A DNA stretch of 64,000 nt from Serinus canaria (GCF_022539315.1 NC_066332.1:2313001-2377000); one strand, 5' to 3'. Positions 12,946-28,065 are shown, numbered from the stretch's first letter. Made by a program: numbers and translations. Notes: generated from the sequence alone by a model not told the origin.

Positions 12946-15815
12946 CTGCTGGAGCAGCAGGACCAGCCCACCTGCTGAACCATCATTCTCCAGTCCATGT
13001 TTACCTGAGGAATGAGTTTGGGCTGCAGTTCCTTGCTGTACCACCACTGCAGAGGTGATCTGAGCAGGTTCTTTATTTCAGCAGCTCCTTTCCATGACCA
13101 CCATCTGACTGTGGGGCTGCTCTGGGCTCTTGAATGTTCTGCTGTTATTTGTGAGCTGTTACTCAGAGGAGCTGTGAGAGGCTGAATTTAACTCAAGATG
13201 AAATGGAAGCATCTCCTGTGGCCCTGGGTGTGCCCCAGCACTGGCAGCTGGGCACTGTTTGGTGTCACTGCTTTAGCTCGTGGATGGGATCAGCTCTGGA
13301 GGAGAGCAGCACAGAAAAGCCCCTGCAGTGCCCAGGGGGGTCTCCAGCCCTGTTTGGATTGCTCTGAGTGCAGCTCTGACAGTCCCAGGCCAGGCTGATG
13401 GGTGACTCAGGCAGGGAAGCTGTGAATTGCTCATTTGTTCTGCAGAATATATTCAAAGTGTGTTTGAACTGCCCTGGGCTGGGAATGGTGACCAGGAAGA
13501 ATGGGAGAAAGGGGAGAGAGAGCAAACAAATCCCATTTTCTGACTCCCAGCTCCATTGTCCTCAGTGGGGCTTTCCCCACCTTTGCTCTGGGAAGAACTC
13601 CAGATTTAAGGAGAATTTCCTTTATGCCATGAAAAGGTTTTTCATCCATGGTTTGATCTCATCACAGCATTGTCAGCTTACCCACAGCCCACATCAATAA
13701 GTAATGGGCATTATTTTATAACTAGTTCTGTAATATTTCAGATTTGTAGGGGGAAAAAGAATTCTGATAAAAGGTAGACACAGTATTATTGTTCTCAGTA
13801 ACAACTCCAGTGAAAAAGAAGGTAAAATAATAAATACAGAAGCTGCCTATGTTTATCAGAAACTAATGTTTTTCATCTCCTATCTCTGATAATACAAATT
13901 ATTCCCACAATCTTCAGGGAGAAGAAGGCAAACAATATCAAATATTCACTTATAGTTTGTATTATGGTGCCATTTACAATTTTTTTACTATGGTGCAAAA
14001 TCGTACAGAATTCTGTCCAAATCTACCTGGCAGATCATCTGCTTGTATTTAAAGGTACAGTGCTAATCTTATTAATGGTTAATATTCTCTGCTCTGGCTT
14101 TCTGCACAGGATAGCAGTGATTTAGAGTGAAGTAAATAATTGTATTTCTGCAGGCATCAGAGTGAAAATCTCAGAACCCTGGCAGACCAGAATGCTCTGT
14201 AATATCAAAGAGAAAAATCAGTCCTATTTGAAAAAGAAATTTAAAAATATATATTTCTAGGTTGCAAATAGAAATTTTTTTTTTCAACAGCATGATCAGC
14301 TTTTATGTTATTAATTGGCTAAAAGTTGATTTAGAGACTGGGCTGGGTGGAAATAACACCAGTGTTCTGCTGCCACCTGCAGCTGAACCAAGAGGTCTCA
14401 TTTCTCCAGCAGCAACCCAAGTGTGCCTGAAGTTATACATCAAAATCAACAATTATTATTATACATCCTGGGTTATTATCCCCAAATCTGGCAAATTTAT
14501 TATCTTGCATGAGTGAAGAGAAAACTGGTGAGAAATTCAAAAGGCTGATGCACCCACTAGAGCAATTAAAGGGAATAAATGCATTAAAGCATTGAAGAGT
14601 AGGAATAAATGTCAATTAATGGAACAGTCAATACTTGCAGAAAGAATTTCAAACTGGTCTTTACTTAATATTTAAAGTATTTTCACATGCTGTAATGCTT
14701 CCTTTTGCTCTTCCCACATGGAAACCAGGACCAAATCAAAGAAAATATAAGAATGGATTGCTCTTCTGTGTGGGCCTGACAAAAAAGGTAACACAAAAAT
14801 CAAATTCTGTTTCTTCAGAGCAAGCTATTAACAAAAAAAGGGTAAAGAAGTAAAGCCCAAATAAACATTCTGTGTTTTAAACCTGCAAATGTTCAAAAAT
14901 CAATGTATTCACTATTTGTTATTCTTATCATTTCTACAAGCTTTGGATCTGCTTAACCTGTCATTAATAACACACTCCAAATACTTCTGGAGCCATCACA
15001 AACACACTTGTCACAACTCCTGGTGCTTTCCTTGTCACCACAATCTATATAAATAGTTTCCTGAGATTACAGGTCATTCCTCCAGGAATGAGGCAGCAGC
15101 AAAGATCTATTACAGCCTCCAACCACATCCTGATCCCTCTCTCTGGGTGTGTTATTTCTAAATATTTATTAACATCCAGAAGTCACCCAGCCCTGGATCT
15201 GAAGTGACAAGTAGGACTTTACACAGCCACAGAAATTGAATGAACAACCTCCCACTCATCTTTCAGCATTGTCTAAAACACTCCTAATTTCTCAAGCATT
15301 TTAAAAATAAACAAAGCCATTGCCAAGAAAGACTCTTAAAGCTGGAGATTAAACCAGAAACTTTCTGTAACAGATTTGAATGGTCAGTTCTGAATGGCTT
15401 AAATTCTTATGGAATTTATACAGAATGGAAGTCACTCATATTCACCTATCCATATAAAGATGTTCCCTAAAGCCATGATTGTCTGGATATCTCTGTGTGC
15501 ACACACATTCACCTATTTTAAAAATAAAAGATATAAATGTATTGCCTAAAGCAATGGAAATCCAAGGTATGAACAGCCAAAAAATTAAACAGGTCATACC
15601 CTGCTAATTTATCAATTATTGCTTTGAGAAGATCTAGAAGTCAAATAAACAAACATCAATATTAAATCAGAGGAGTAGGTAAAAAAAGGCAAACAAAGCA
15701 TAATCTTTTGAAAAAAATATTTTATTCCAGTAGCATGAGGCCAGAAATTGTGCCAGTTCCATTTCCTCAGAGGCAGGGAAGGGTGGCTGCCATGCTGGCA
15801 GTGACTGCCAGGGCC
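12946..15815. other. Non-coding, nothing recognised
   Basis: Plain intergenic sequence. A GC-richer patch at 13,200-13,400 has open frames but no splice support. Confidence 0.6.
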
Positions 15816-16048
15816 TGGATCCCTGCTGTCATTGCATCCCAGATCTCTGATGCCATTCCATCCCAGACCCCTGCTGCCATTCCATCCCAAATCTCTGCTC
15901 ACTCCCTCCTGGATCCCTGCTGCCATTCCATCCCAGATCCCTGCTGCCATTCCATCCCAGATCCCTGCTGTCCTGCTCTCCTGGATCCCTGCTGTCATTC
16001 CATCCCAGATCTCTGCTGCCATTCCATCCCAGATCCCTGCTGTCATTG
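15816..16048. repeat. 24-bp minisatellite
   Basis: Nine to ten imperfect copies of CCCTGCTGCCATTCCATCCC plus AGAT. Copies vary by TCTCTGCT or CTGTCATT, with one divergent stretch (CTGCTCTCCTGGAT). The unit is a multiple of three, so frames stay open on both strands, but no splice or start signal supports coding. Confidence 0.95.
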
Positions 16049-19000
16049 CCATGGCAGTCATGGCAAGCCCCTGGCACCCAGTGACAGTGACCAAGGCCAG
16101 CTGGTGCCAGCATCAGCCCAGCTCTGGCACAGTGGAACCAGCTCCTTGCTCTGTGTCCCCAAATGCAGGAATTGCAGTGGATCATGGGGAGCTGGGTGGG
16201 GTTGACAACACAATTCTCTAACAACAAAACCATCAGGCAGCATCTGCTGATGAAATTGCAGGAGGATGCCATGGCTGGTCCTGGCACTCTCTCCCCTAGC
16301 TGTTCCTATTGATTTTGCAGCTTTCCATTTTATGAAATAATGCATCTCCTCTCAGTGTGTGTGTGTGTGAAACTCATCACTTCTGGAAATGTCATCAGCC
16401 ATGAATTACTGCTCTGCTACATGGAGACTTCTCTCAGAGTTTCTTTTGGCACTTCATGTGCTCACTTCCACTTTCTGTCTGAAGCATTGCAAGCTCATTA
16501 GCTAAATCTGGAATGCAATTGGAGAACATGCAGGCTGACAGAGGGATCTGAACCTTAGATTCCAGAGAGAAAAAGAACTTCTCAGGCAGATATCCTCATT
16601 GCTTGAAATATCTGGCACAGTGTTCCCTGGGAAACCACTCTGGCTGGAGGCCACAGCAACTCACATGAACTCACGCTGGGTTTACTGCAAATTCTTGATA
16701 GCAAAAAAATGCACACGTCTGCTAACAATCAGAGCAGGGCATGGCACCATCCTGCCAGGCAATCCTGGGCACCCCAAGAGGATCAAAATGTCCTGCCTTT
16801 ACCCAGGTACCCTGCAAGAGCAATGGAGCTTTTCCCTCAGAAGGGCTTTGGTGTCCTGAGTGGTGCCCAGAGGCTGGCAGAGCAGCTCTGAGTGTTCTCT
16901 GAGTGACACACACCAAATCCAGGCAGGGTGAGTGTGCAGCTCCTCCTTGCTCTCGGTCATCCCTTTGGATTTCCTCCCATGGATCCTCTCCAGTGAGTGA
17001 CCTGCAGAACAGGTCACAGAAGAGCTGCCAGTGCCAGATTTTCCCTGGTGTGACTCTCAATCCCAGCTGAGAAGTGCACAGCACACTCACATCACAGGCA
17101 GCACTGCCTGGGCCCTTCCTTAGGAGGTGCAGAGCTGTCACATTGCCCAGGCCTCCCTGGGGATGGACTGAAATGAATTATTCAGCAGAACATTGCCAAG
17201 CTGAATGGCTTCTTGATGGAAAACCAGGGAAAAAAAGATTGGAACTCTAGGAAACATCAAAAAGAAAGAAGAGCAAGGAAAAAAGAGCCTGAGCTGCCTC
17301 TGCTCTGTCATGCTTGGAGCAGGCACTGGCACTTCCTGGATGGTCACTTCAGGAACTAATTGGTTCATCATTTTTAAGATGAAATGCTCTGTGCCTGGAC
17401 AAGTTTTGCTTTTGTACTTTTCTAATTCCTTCATCCTTTTAGTGGCTTTAATGCAATTCAGTGCTGACTCAGTCCATGCAGGAGAGATGCAGTTTTAGTT
17501 TGGATAGGAATTAAGAGGCTCTCCAGTAGCAGCAAGTTTTTCCTTCCTGCACAAAATGCTTTTTCCCTCTAGCATGCCATCCTTCCATTGTGCCTCTAAT
17601 CAAATAAACTGATGAAAGTAAACATCTGTAATTCAGGAGGGGTTTGATCACTGCATTTGAAGCCAGGGGTTCTTTTACAAGTGAGCTGCCCTCTCCCAGG
17701 GTGGGACACGTGATTACCCAAGTGCTGTTGTTCCAACAGACATCCTTAAACCACCCATTGTGTGTTCTCTCCATAATTCTATTTGTGGTTTTGTTCTGTC
17801 CTGGCTCCTGCTCTGTGAGCTCCTGCCTCCCCTAATCCTCTTTAAATGAATGAGACACAGTTCTGAGGCCCAGAGATCTTGTTATCAACAATTACCAATT
17901 CCTGCCTTTTTGCAACACTTAAGGAATCAAAGGTACAAAGAGGATATTAAAGATCTTTCAAATACATGAATCAATAAGCCATATTGGATTAAAAGAATTT
18001 ATCAGCAACCCTTTCATAAATCTGGAAGCATTAAAACTAAGAAATATTACAGTGACCCCAGGTTAAGTACAATAAGGAGCAGAGCTGATGAAACATGGCT
18101 AATGATGGTGTTTGGAATCCACACACAGGGCACTGCAGTTGGCCCCCACAGCATTATTTTCATTGTGCTGCCACATCATGAGTGTTCCCACCCACAGAAC
18201 AAAAGAAAGCAAAAAACCCATTTTTTGTAACAGAAAGACTCAAGAAATGTGAGGGCCCAGCAAAGGCTGCTTCTAAAGCATTTTGGCCACTTTAAAATAG
18301 AATATTTCCTTGCTGCCAGCCCACACCAGCTCCATCTGTGTTATGGATGAGTTTTGAGAAATCCACATTTGCACACATTGTTTAGAGAAATACCTGGCAA
18401 GGGAAAGCAAAGCCCCCTCCCCAGCATGGGCAGACCTGCAGGGAGAAGGAGGAAAGGAACTTTATTAAAACTGAAGTAACTCTGTGGAACTCCCATAATT
18501 TTGATAACCCAGCAAGTTTTCTTTTGGTAATTCTGTAGCAAAACACAGGTTAAATCACAGGAGTGTTTTATAATCAAAATCAAAGTTGGGGGGAAAACCC
18601 TCTCTTCAAAAGTCAAATGTTTTTAATGCTTGATGGGAATTTGAAAAAGATCAGAATAATAAAAATTACATTGAATTTGGGACGCTACAAAAAGTATAAA
18701 AAATTCCTTTCCATTAGAAAGAGAGTTTTGGTTTTGTGTCAGTTATTTGATGTCCAGAAAGTCTCATACCTCACTAAAGCTGCCACCTCCACCTCTATTG
18801 ATTGAATTTATTTAAACAAACCACTGCAGGATTACTGAAATATATATTTGCTCCATTTCAATGAACATCTAAGCACCACGTCCCTACAATAATCATATTC
18901 ATTCCAGAGATAAATATTTTATAGCAAGACCTCAGTAGAAAGTTAATATACTAACTATATTCTTTACTCAAACTCAAGAGAGAAATTAATATCCACTCTG

Positions 19001-19562
19001 TGCTGATACCACACATAAAAGGTATTTAATTTAATTGGACTAGCTGGTAGAGTAAAAGGAAAAAATAAATATTAAAGGCTGCATTGGAATACTAACACCC
19101 TTTTACAGCCCTCAGTGTATTTATTTCCTTACTGCCTAACTCTGATGGGTTTATTTTCTTTTCTCTACATACAACCTTTACCTCTAAGTTGGATTTGAGA
19201 GATTAGAAAGTGGATGGAGATTTTTCATTGAAAGGGGCCAAATTCTGAAAGCCCTTTTAACTGAATATTAATAATAATAATTTAAAAGCATGGGCAGTAT
19301 TGGACAGGCTCTGACAGTGCTTTAAGGTGCCAAGAATGGAAAGATTCAGGTACCCAGAAAATCAGGTTAATCAGCAGTTTAATCCATGCCCTGGCATGAT
19401 TTGATTCAGAGTCACACCTGAGGTGACAGGGGTGACAAAATTGAGGTGTCCAGTTCTGGACTCCCAGTACCAAACTGGATAAACTGGGCCAGTTCAGCAG
19501 AGGGGCAGCAGAGGAGGGAGCCTGGGCTGGGCTCCTTGAGCCTGGCAAAGGGCTCCTGCCCA
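16049..19562. other. Non-coding, nothing recognised
   Basis: Includes a short (GT)6 run near 16,358. No exon or mobile element was recognised. Confidence 0.6.
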
Positions 19563-19741
19563 GGGGGCACCTGAGCAGCTCCCTGGCACCCCCAGGGCTC
19601 CTGAGCAGCTCCCTGGCACCCCCAGGGCTCCTGAGCAGCTCCCTGGCACCCCCAGGGCACCTGAACAGCTCCCTGGCACCCCCAGGGCTCCTGAGCAGCT
19701 CCCTGGCACCCCCAGGGCTCATGAGACCTTGGCACCCCCAG
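19563..19741. repeat. 30-bp minisatellite
   Basis: Nearly six copies of CTCCTGAGCAGCTCCCTGGC plus ACCCCCAGGG; one copy has GCACCTGAACAGC. The minus-strand frames stay open because the unit is divisible by three. Confidence 0.95.
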
Positions 19742-21482
19742 GAGGGAAATCTCCACCCTTCCTCCAAAGGTTTGGGGATTGCACAAATTCCCAAGCAAGC
19801 TGGTCTGGGGTAAATCCTGCTTGGAGCAGGGGGCTGGACTGTGGCTCTGCCAAGGTGAATAAAGCTGGTTTAGGTCAGGCTCAACATCCCCCTGAACCCA
19901 CAAAACCATTCTTCAAAGAGTGGCCAGAAGTGACCAGGAAGAGAAAAAAATCAGGACAATTCTCATGACTCACAGCCCAGATTGCAGGTTCTGGATTTCC
20001 AGGGCTGGTGGGTGTTTATTCTCTATTAACATCTTGTTTTCACATCTTGGAATAAGGAAATCAATTCTTGTTGCAGAGCTTTCTTCCACGAGTTTTTCTA
20101 ATTGCTTTTGGAATCCATTTAGCACAAGGCACATGTCCCAGCCTGCTCCAAGGAGTCACAATTCAATTCACAATGCAGGAAAAGTACCAGAGGCTTTCAT
20201 GTACATCAAACACTTCTCATTCACTGCTGAGCTCATTCTTTTTTTCCTCATTAGAAACCTTTTTTGTTGTTGTTATTATTTTCAAACAAAGCAATCAAAT
20301 GTAATCAAGCTTCCAATGATTCTTTTGGAACTGAGGCAGCAGTGATAAAAATGTCCTTTTCAGGACATTATCTCTGCCAGGTTTTTTCAGGTATTTCACC
20401 CCCACAAGGTTTGCTGTAACCAGGAGGCACCTCCAGCCAGAGGGGGCATTTTATCATTTCATTGCTGAGTGCCTCCAGGAGGTCAGGGGCTGGACACAGG
20501 AGCTCCTGCCTGCCCAGGATTTGATACCTGTGCAATTCTTATTTTGAATTTATTATTTCTCACTGTGACAGCTCCAGACAAGAGAGGTTAAGAACAACAA
20601 AGGGCTGCCCTCCCTTGTCTTTCAGCAGCTGTTTCTGCTCCTCTGAAGGTTTGCACTAAATTGAACTCTGCATTGTTACCAGAGCTGGCTCCTCCCAAAC
20701 CTTTCAACACCTGTTTGATGATCCCTCACTGAGCAAGTGCTGCTCTGCTCTGCTGCAGGTACAGGAGAGAGCTGGGCTGGACCTGCACAAAGATCAGATT
20801 TTTGCTTCCAAACCACTCCATTCTCCTGCTCGTGCATCAGACTGGAAAGGCTGTAGACACCACAGGTACAGCAAATTCTAGACATGTCTAAACTTTTATG
20901 CAACTCCAATAGATCCCAGGGTTTTCCTTTTTAAAGATTACATCAGATTTTTCTCTTATTCTCCTTTTAAAAGTATCAAAATACACTCCATACATTTACC
21001 ATTCAGGTAGAGACCAATACACACTAGAAAGACATAAGGTTTTGAAACCCAATTCCAGAAAAAATGGCATTTCCTGGGCTCCCTTATTCTACTTGCTGAA
21101 GTTTGTTTTAAATTATTATAACTTCTATATATTCTATCTATATACTGAATTTTCAAATGAGATCTCTTGGGAGAGTCACTTCTCCTATTTTATCTTTTTT
21201 AAGAGAGCAATGAAAAGATAAAATTTACAAAGTTTTCCCCAAACCAGAAGGGTTTGATTTGGAAAATGGGAAGATGATTCCAATTACATCTGTAGAAACT
21301 GCTTTAAACTGCTTAAGAAACCTTCATGAAATGGTCCTAATCATAATGAATACTTTTAGATGTATTTTTGGACAACCAACAGTTCTATCAAGGGGGCAAA
21401 ATTGGGCATGTTAAGAACAAAATGATGAACTGAACTATGAAGTTCATTGATACTTTCAACAATGCACTCAATGTTACTATAA

Positions 21483-21528
21483 CATATTTTTAATAGAATT
21501 CAAACCTATTTTTAATAGAATTTAAACT
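21483..21528. repeat. 24-bp two-copy duplication
   Basis: TATTTTTAATAGAATTCAAAC is followed at once by TATTTTTAATAGAATTTAAAC after a two-base link. It is an isolated small duplication. Confidence 0.85.
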
Positions 21529-24500
21529 AAGCAGAACCCCCTGAACACCACATATAAACCTCCACTGGGAGAAATCCTCAATTACTTTCTGCATGCATAA
21601 CACCCCTCCATAATAATCTTCAACTTCTGGAGGGAAGCAGTTGAAGTTTCTAAGCAGGGATTTGGTCACACCTCATCAGTATCATATTTACATGAGCTCA
21701 GGCAAACAGCAGTGAAAGTTTTACTGGCAACTTTCTTTGCATGTTGTGTTATTAATCCCCCCAAAGCCCCTTGAGGTGCTCCCCAAGGTGCAATCAGCTC
21801 TCCAGGCTTGGGAAGGGTGTTTCAACTCCAGCCTAAATGGATTTGCCAAGGGATGGAGTTTGTCCTATGGCAAGTTTTGAATGTGTAATGCAATTAAATC
21901 CATTCTGTAGGAGCAGCTCGAGAGATGACAGAGAAATGATGCAGAATGTGAAATATGGCAATGCTGTGCACCTGTGTGATTTGTACACATTTATAAATAC
22001 ATCATAAAACATAGAAATCCTACCTACAGACAAATCAGACAAGGCCTAATGGATTTAGACACCCTGTAGATAAAAGATACAACAGACTAGAGAAGAATTT
22101 GAGTCCATGTGCCCTTACAAGTGTTTCATGCACATTTCTATAGAGCCACAGCAATTTTTAGTTCTTTAACAATAATTGCTGTATATGGAATTATACACAT
22201 ATAATTGTGTAGATGGGAATTTAAGGTCCAAAAAGTGAGTGAGTATGAACTATTCCTGAAGTCAGTCACATAAAGCTGCACATTTTAAAGCCATAAACTT
22301 CCCAGTCTATTAGAAATAGAGCACATTTGTGTTTTAAGGGGTTTTCCAAGTGCAAGTGTGATTTACATTGTTCAGCCACTTCCAGTTATTATTCATTTCC
22401 ATGAAGGAATGCCCAGGAGAACAGCTTGCAATGATTCATCTTGCACTGGTTCTGTACTTTCTGTTTACACCTGTGTCTGTGGCAGAGGTTTTGCTCAGGA
22501 TTTTGTGGCTTTTTTTCCCCCAGAGCTATATTTTCCCTCTGAACCACCTCAACAAGCACCATACCCCTTATTTTACAAACACTGCCATCCTTAGAGACTA
22601 TTTGAAATATTCTGTGTGTTAGCTCTAAAAAAAATCCATATAGTAGTCAGGAGCTATCAAGGTCATTTCCTTTAGATGAGTTATGTTTTGTCTGGATTTT
22701 TCAATTTTTTTCCTCTGGTAACATATGGCCAATCAGAATAAGAAAATCCCATCTGTTTGCAATTGGTTTCAGCTACCATGCTTTAGTCTGCTGGTAATAT
22801 TTTGAATTCTAAGCTAAGTAGGTCTTAAGCTGAGTTGTTTTTTGTTGTTTTTTTTTTAACAGATCTCTACAAATGAGAAGATTTCAAACCAGGTTTAAAT
22901 CAACAGCGATACTTTGAGGAATAATTTTGATTTTTCATTCTATATTATTATCAGAATAAAAGCTCTTTTTTTACAGCTCATTCCTAGAGCTGTAGTTCTT
23001 AAAGACAAAAGCCCAGGGGAAGTGAGAGCCCCACTTGGAGTGTTTTGAATGTTTATCCAGAGCCCAGCAGAGCATTATTGTGCTGATCCAGAATTGGGTG
23101 GCACCAGCTGATACCAAAGCCTGGCTGCTGCTGGCACTGGAACCACACTGGACTTGTCCAACCAGCTTGGAGTGAAGTTCCTCTCTCATCATCTCCTCCT
23201 GCTAAACAAACACCTGGGTGGGGAGAGCAGCTGATGAAGCAGGGCTGCAAGCCTGGGCTACATTTATTTTTGCTGGATTATTTCTAATCCCCACCATTCC
23301 TCCTTTCTAAAACCCTGCCATTGAGACAGCCTTGGAAGTGTTCACATCTCCACTTCCAAAGCAGCAAAAGTCCTTTTGAGAAACCCAGCCCAAATGGCCA
23401 AGAAATGATCGAGTGGGACACTGAATTGACAAAAAAAGAGGGCAATATTTCCTGTATTTCAGTGTTATTCTCTACAGGCTGCTGCACCAGATGCTATGAG
23501 AGGTGACTTAGGAGATTTTCCTACTTGCTAAGCAGCAACTAAACCAAGTTGCACATTGACAAGACAAGGAAATCTTTCAGATTAGTGTCTGATAAGGGAG
23601 TAAATAAACCCTACACCAACCAGGAGTAACAATCTCAGCATTTCAGTTATGAAACCTACTGTGCACCAAATCATCTCAGCAGTGCCTAGGAAGAAAACTC
23701 TGGAGAATAAACACCTGATAAATCACCCATGCAGAGACACAGTTAAATACAAACTCATACAACATCCACAAGCAAATGAAAATTTCAGGGCAGATTTATT
23801 AGCTTGTGGATGTTCCTAATTACTTGAAAAACTATAGGCTTAGTAGCAATGGTAATAGCAATCTGTAATAAGACCCTAAATCTTGGAAAAGAAAGAAGTT
23901 GCTTATTGAAGAAATGGTTTCATTTTCTCTCTCCTTTTATTCTTCCATCTTGGAACACCAAGCAAATATCTGCAGGGCCAGGGCAGTGGGCCCTGCAGCA
24001 GCTCTGGTATCCTGGCACTCCCAGCAAGGCTCCCTGGAAGTGTGCACTCAGAGATGCAAAGCAGAGGGCAGAGCAGGGCCTGATTTATTGCATTCAATTA
24101 TTTTTGTTTAAAAGTTTCCTCTGGGGCACAAGCACATAATATATTGTGCTTTCCATTACCTGGTGCAAATGTAAAACATACCTGAAAACCACATTTCATG
24201 CTTCTAACATATTAAAGCAACAAGTGAGATGTCATGGCATGAGTTTGATAGATTAACTGCCACTTACTGATGTTGTACTATATTAGTTAACAGCAAATTA
24301 ATATCATCAGGCATATTTCCTCTTTTATACCTAAAAAATATTAGTATGGAACCAGAGATTCCCATAAATTCTTATCACTCTGTTCCAGAAGAGGCCTTTT
24401 AATCTAATTTGGGACAAGATAAGCAGCAATTTCTCCATTTGTTTGCAAAGCTGTTACTCATTCAAACCCTTTTCTACCTCAGTTTCCTTTTGCTAATTTG

Positions 24501-27500
24501 AATTTTTTTATCCTAAAAGCCCAAAAACCTGCACAGGCATCCCCAAGGGTTTTGCACCATGATTCTGCCTGATGCCCACACACCCTCCTGGACTTGAGGA
24601 ACAGCTCTTGAAGAGCATTTCAGCAATTTGGCCTTGCCATGGGATGTGATCAGGGCCTTGGGCACACACTGATCTACACCAGGGCTGGTTTAAGGCAATC
24701 TTTAAACCTCAGCCACCACAAGCTTTAAGAATTCTCTAAGTATGGCATAGAGAATGCTAAATCATTTCAAAAGAAATCATGAGTAGACCCAAAAGCCAGA
24801 GAACAGAGGTAGACTCAGGCTGTGTTTGGAATTTTTAGGTCTAAGAGGGTACTTATGGTTTAATATGGAGTGCACAGAGGGAAAAATTGTCTTTTAAATG
24901 CAACCTTGCAAGTTTTTTCTTTAGCATGTCATGAAGCATCAAAACAATTGGTTTTTGTGTGCTTGTGCAGTCAGAACATCCCTGCTTCCAGCTCCTCTCC
25001 AAAGCACCTTCACAGGGCTCTGCTGCAGATTAAGTTGTGACAATTTAAACCCAGCCCAGCTGAGATTTGTGTCACTGAAAGCCAGAGTCATGAAGGGAGA
25101 GTCAGCCTCCAGCCCAGTGATGACAAATGAGCTCTAAAGGCTGACATTCCCAGCTTCTGCCAAAAGGAAAAGCAAGAGCATCTTTAAAGAGGAGCAATCC
25201 AACCAAGAAGTGGTTGGGAGCCCTCTGGGAGAGGAGCAGGGCTGTGGGAAGGCAGTGAAACATCAGCTGTACAGCAGAGGAAGAGCTTGGCTGGTGCCCA
25301 GAGCCAGCTGGCACAACTGGAACTGCACAAAACAAAGCTTTGAAGGATCAGGATTCAGCTCATTCTAAAAATATTCATAAAAAGATGATCAATAGAGGAG
25401 AAGAGAAAAATTAGTGACATGATTTTGGGCTATAAACCCAAATGCTGAAGTAAGTAAACATGGATCTCTATGAAATCCTTATCTTCAGAATTTCCAGATC
25501 CAGCCCATAAGGAAGTACAGAGTGGAGGAAGTGGCTTCAACTAATTAAAAAAGAGGCACTGCAAGAGTGCAGCTGTTCCTGCTTAAGCACAGCTTCAGAA
25601 AACTTTGGGCAGTTTTGCAACCTTGATCTCCAGGCATTCCACCCCAGTTTCCTTCAGAAGAGGATGAAGACCTTGAATGATGCTGTAGAACACAGCTGAC
25701 CTTTCATCCACAGCATCTTTTGTGGGTTTTGTTTTGTTTCAATTAGGAAGATGCTTTTGAAAAAGATTTTTTTAGGGGGAAAAATCCATGGTATATAATA
25801 AAACACAGAATTAGAAAGCAAAAGTGTTCTGGGAAAATTTTATTTAAATATTTTGGAGTGCTAAGCTAAAACAGGAATATAGATCATATTGCTTTGAGAT
25901 TTTATTTTAGAGTATTTCAAACAATAAAAAAGAATGACTGGGCCTTGTTTATTTAGAATCTAAGGAGTGTTCTCAATGCAAAGGGGGAAGGAAGAAGTTC
26001 TGTGCTGGAATCCTAAACGAGCAAGTATCAAAAAACCAGTGAAATGTGCAGCCCAGTGAAAGGTCCAGCATCTAATGATAAAAGCACAGCAGTGGTTCAA
26101 AAGCAAACAAATCCTGCTGGAATGAAAAATCAATGAGCTTTGAGCAATGGTGACAATGAAAAGGTCCCTCTCCCTGTGAGATCCCAGGGAGAAGCCCCAT
26201 TAGCAGAGCAGCCATCTGCCTTCTCCTGCTCCCCACACCCTGGACCACCACCCTGGCCACTTTCTCCTTCATCAACAGCAGCACATTGACAGTGGAGCAA
26301 ACAGGCCCAAAATGTAGGGGAAAAAGGAAAAATGAATGATGTGGGGTGAGCCAGAAAGGTGCCAGAAATCAGCCCTTGAAGGTAAGCCCAAGGCAGGCCA
26401 GGCCAGGCTTTGGAGGGCAGGCAAAGGAACCCTTGGTGCACAAAATGCCCCCAGAGCCAGGGCAAGGGATGGATCCCTGAGCCAGAGAAAACTGATTATT
26501 CCCACCCACCCAGATTAAATATTGCAGAAATGCTTTTGCAAGGTTATCCCCCCCAGCAGTGGGCTAAAGGTTTATGGCAGCCAATGTCAAACAAATGCGA
26601 TTTCCCTGAATGCAGCTGGGCAAACCTGGAGGTGAAGGACAAATGTGGGTATTGATAAGTGTCTCTGACTTGTCCCCTCTGATAAGTCTCCAGTGTCTTT
26701 CCAGCCAGGCTAAATATTTCTAAAATAATGGCTGCAATAGAAACTGTGAGGGAAGAAATTTTACAAGAGACACCACATAACAAAGTGCAGTAGATAACAC
26801 AAGTTTAAAAGACAACAGGAGTAAAAATTCCACTCTCTTGAGGAGAAAATTGGCTCTGACTCATTCCCTGAAGGTGACATTCATAACAAAACCCAAAGCA
26901 ACAAGTGGTTTATATTTGGGGTCTGTTTTATCAGCTGAGAGTTGAAATCTGACTGTGAGAAAAGCAACATTCTGCTTCTATTCATGGCAGCTCTCTCCTA
27001 GCTTTGCATGACTTTCAAAGCAACAAAATAGTTGGGAAATCAATTCAAAAAAAGTTCAAGAACTGCTCATTAACAGTCAGACATCTGCACTTCCCAAACC
27101 ACCCAAAACAAAGCCTGGCTCTTCATCCCAGAGCATCATGTGGACAGCAGACTGTGGGGGAATGAATGCAAGGAGTGTTTTGGCTACAGCACTAATTCTT
27201 TGCAGTGAATAAATACATTTGCCTAAAAAGTAATGCAAAACACACATATCCCTGTGCAAACCCCCCAAGTGCCTCATCTTCCTCTCCCCATCCCTTCTGA
27301 GGGCTCCATCCAATGGACAAACGTTGCTCCAGCTCAGGCTAATGAAGAGGCTGTGCCAGCTCTGTACCCCTGGAGTCCAGGTCTGGTTCTCTTCAGCAAA
27401 CTCTGCTCTTCTATAAAAGTTCTACTCACAGCAGAGTGACTTTGTACAATGGCTCTCCCATTCCTGACATGAGAAAATCATTTTCTCTATTACTATAAAC

Positions 27501-28065
27501 TCTAATGATTCATTTGGAGCCAGTAAAACAGGGGGTTCAGCTGCCTTGATGAACTTCCACATCCACCCTGGATCCATCTTTTAAAAAGCATAAACAGCCC
27601 AATGCATCAGAAAAACCCAACCCAAATCATTCCCCAGCTCGTGGCTTTATGAGTTACAATAAAAACAACCTTTATTTATTTATTTTCCCACCCATAAATA
27701 TCAGAGAATGTTCAAATTTGGCACGGAATCTCTCTGCATCTCAGTGCTGTGCACTGATAAAAGAGATGGCAATCCCTTCAGAGATAACAACACCTGCTTG
27801 TGCCCCAGGGGAATGAGGTGTAAGCTCTTGGTGGGGCGGTTCAAACAAAATAAAACTGACCCCAAAAGCCCCACCCCAAACTCCTCTGCAAACATTTTTC
27901 TTACTTTCAGAAAGAATGCACAGGACTATGGTGGATTACTGAGATTTCTCAGATGATTTCCAAATGTTTCATTACTACAGAGTATGGGATAGGATTTCTG
28001 ATCCAGATGCTTAAAAAGAACAAATCTAACAGAGAAACTTAATCTGAGCTACACTTGGCAAATTT

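Noticed and set aside
12568..13058. Apparent repeat protein of up to 159 residues
   Set aside because: All three plus-strand frames are open because of the 37-bp minisatellite; the flanks outside the array lose coding character at once.
15612..16345. Open frames on both strands of 95-165 codons
   Set aside because: Produced by the 24-bp array. Peptides are simple repeats, with no splice signals or recognisable domain.
19282..19909. Minus-strand open frames with repeated Gly/Ala/Cys-rich units
   Set aside because: Produced by the 30-bp array; overlapping frames are equally open.
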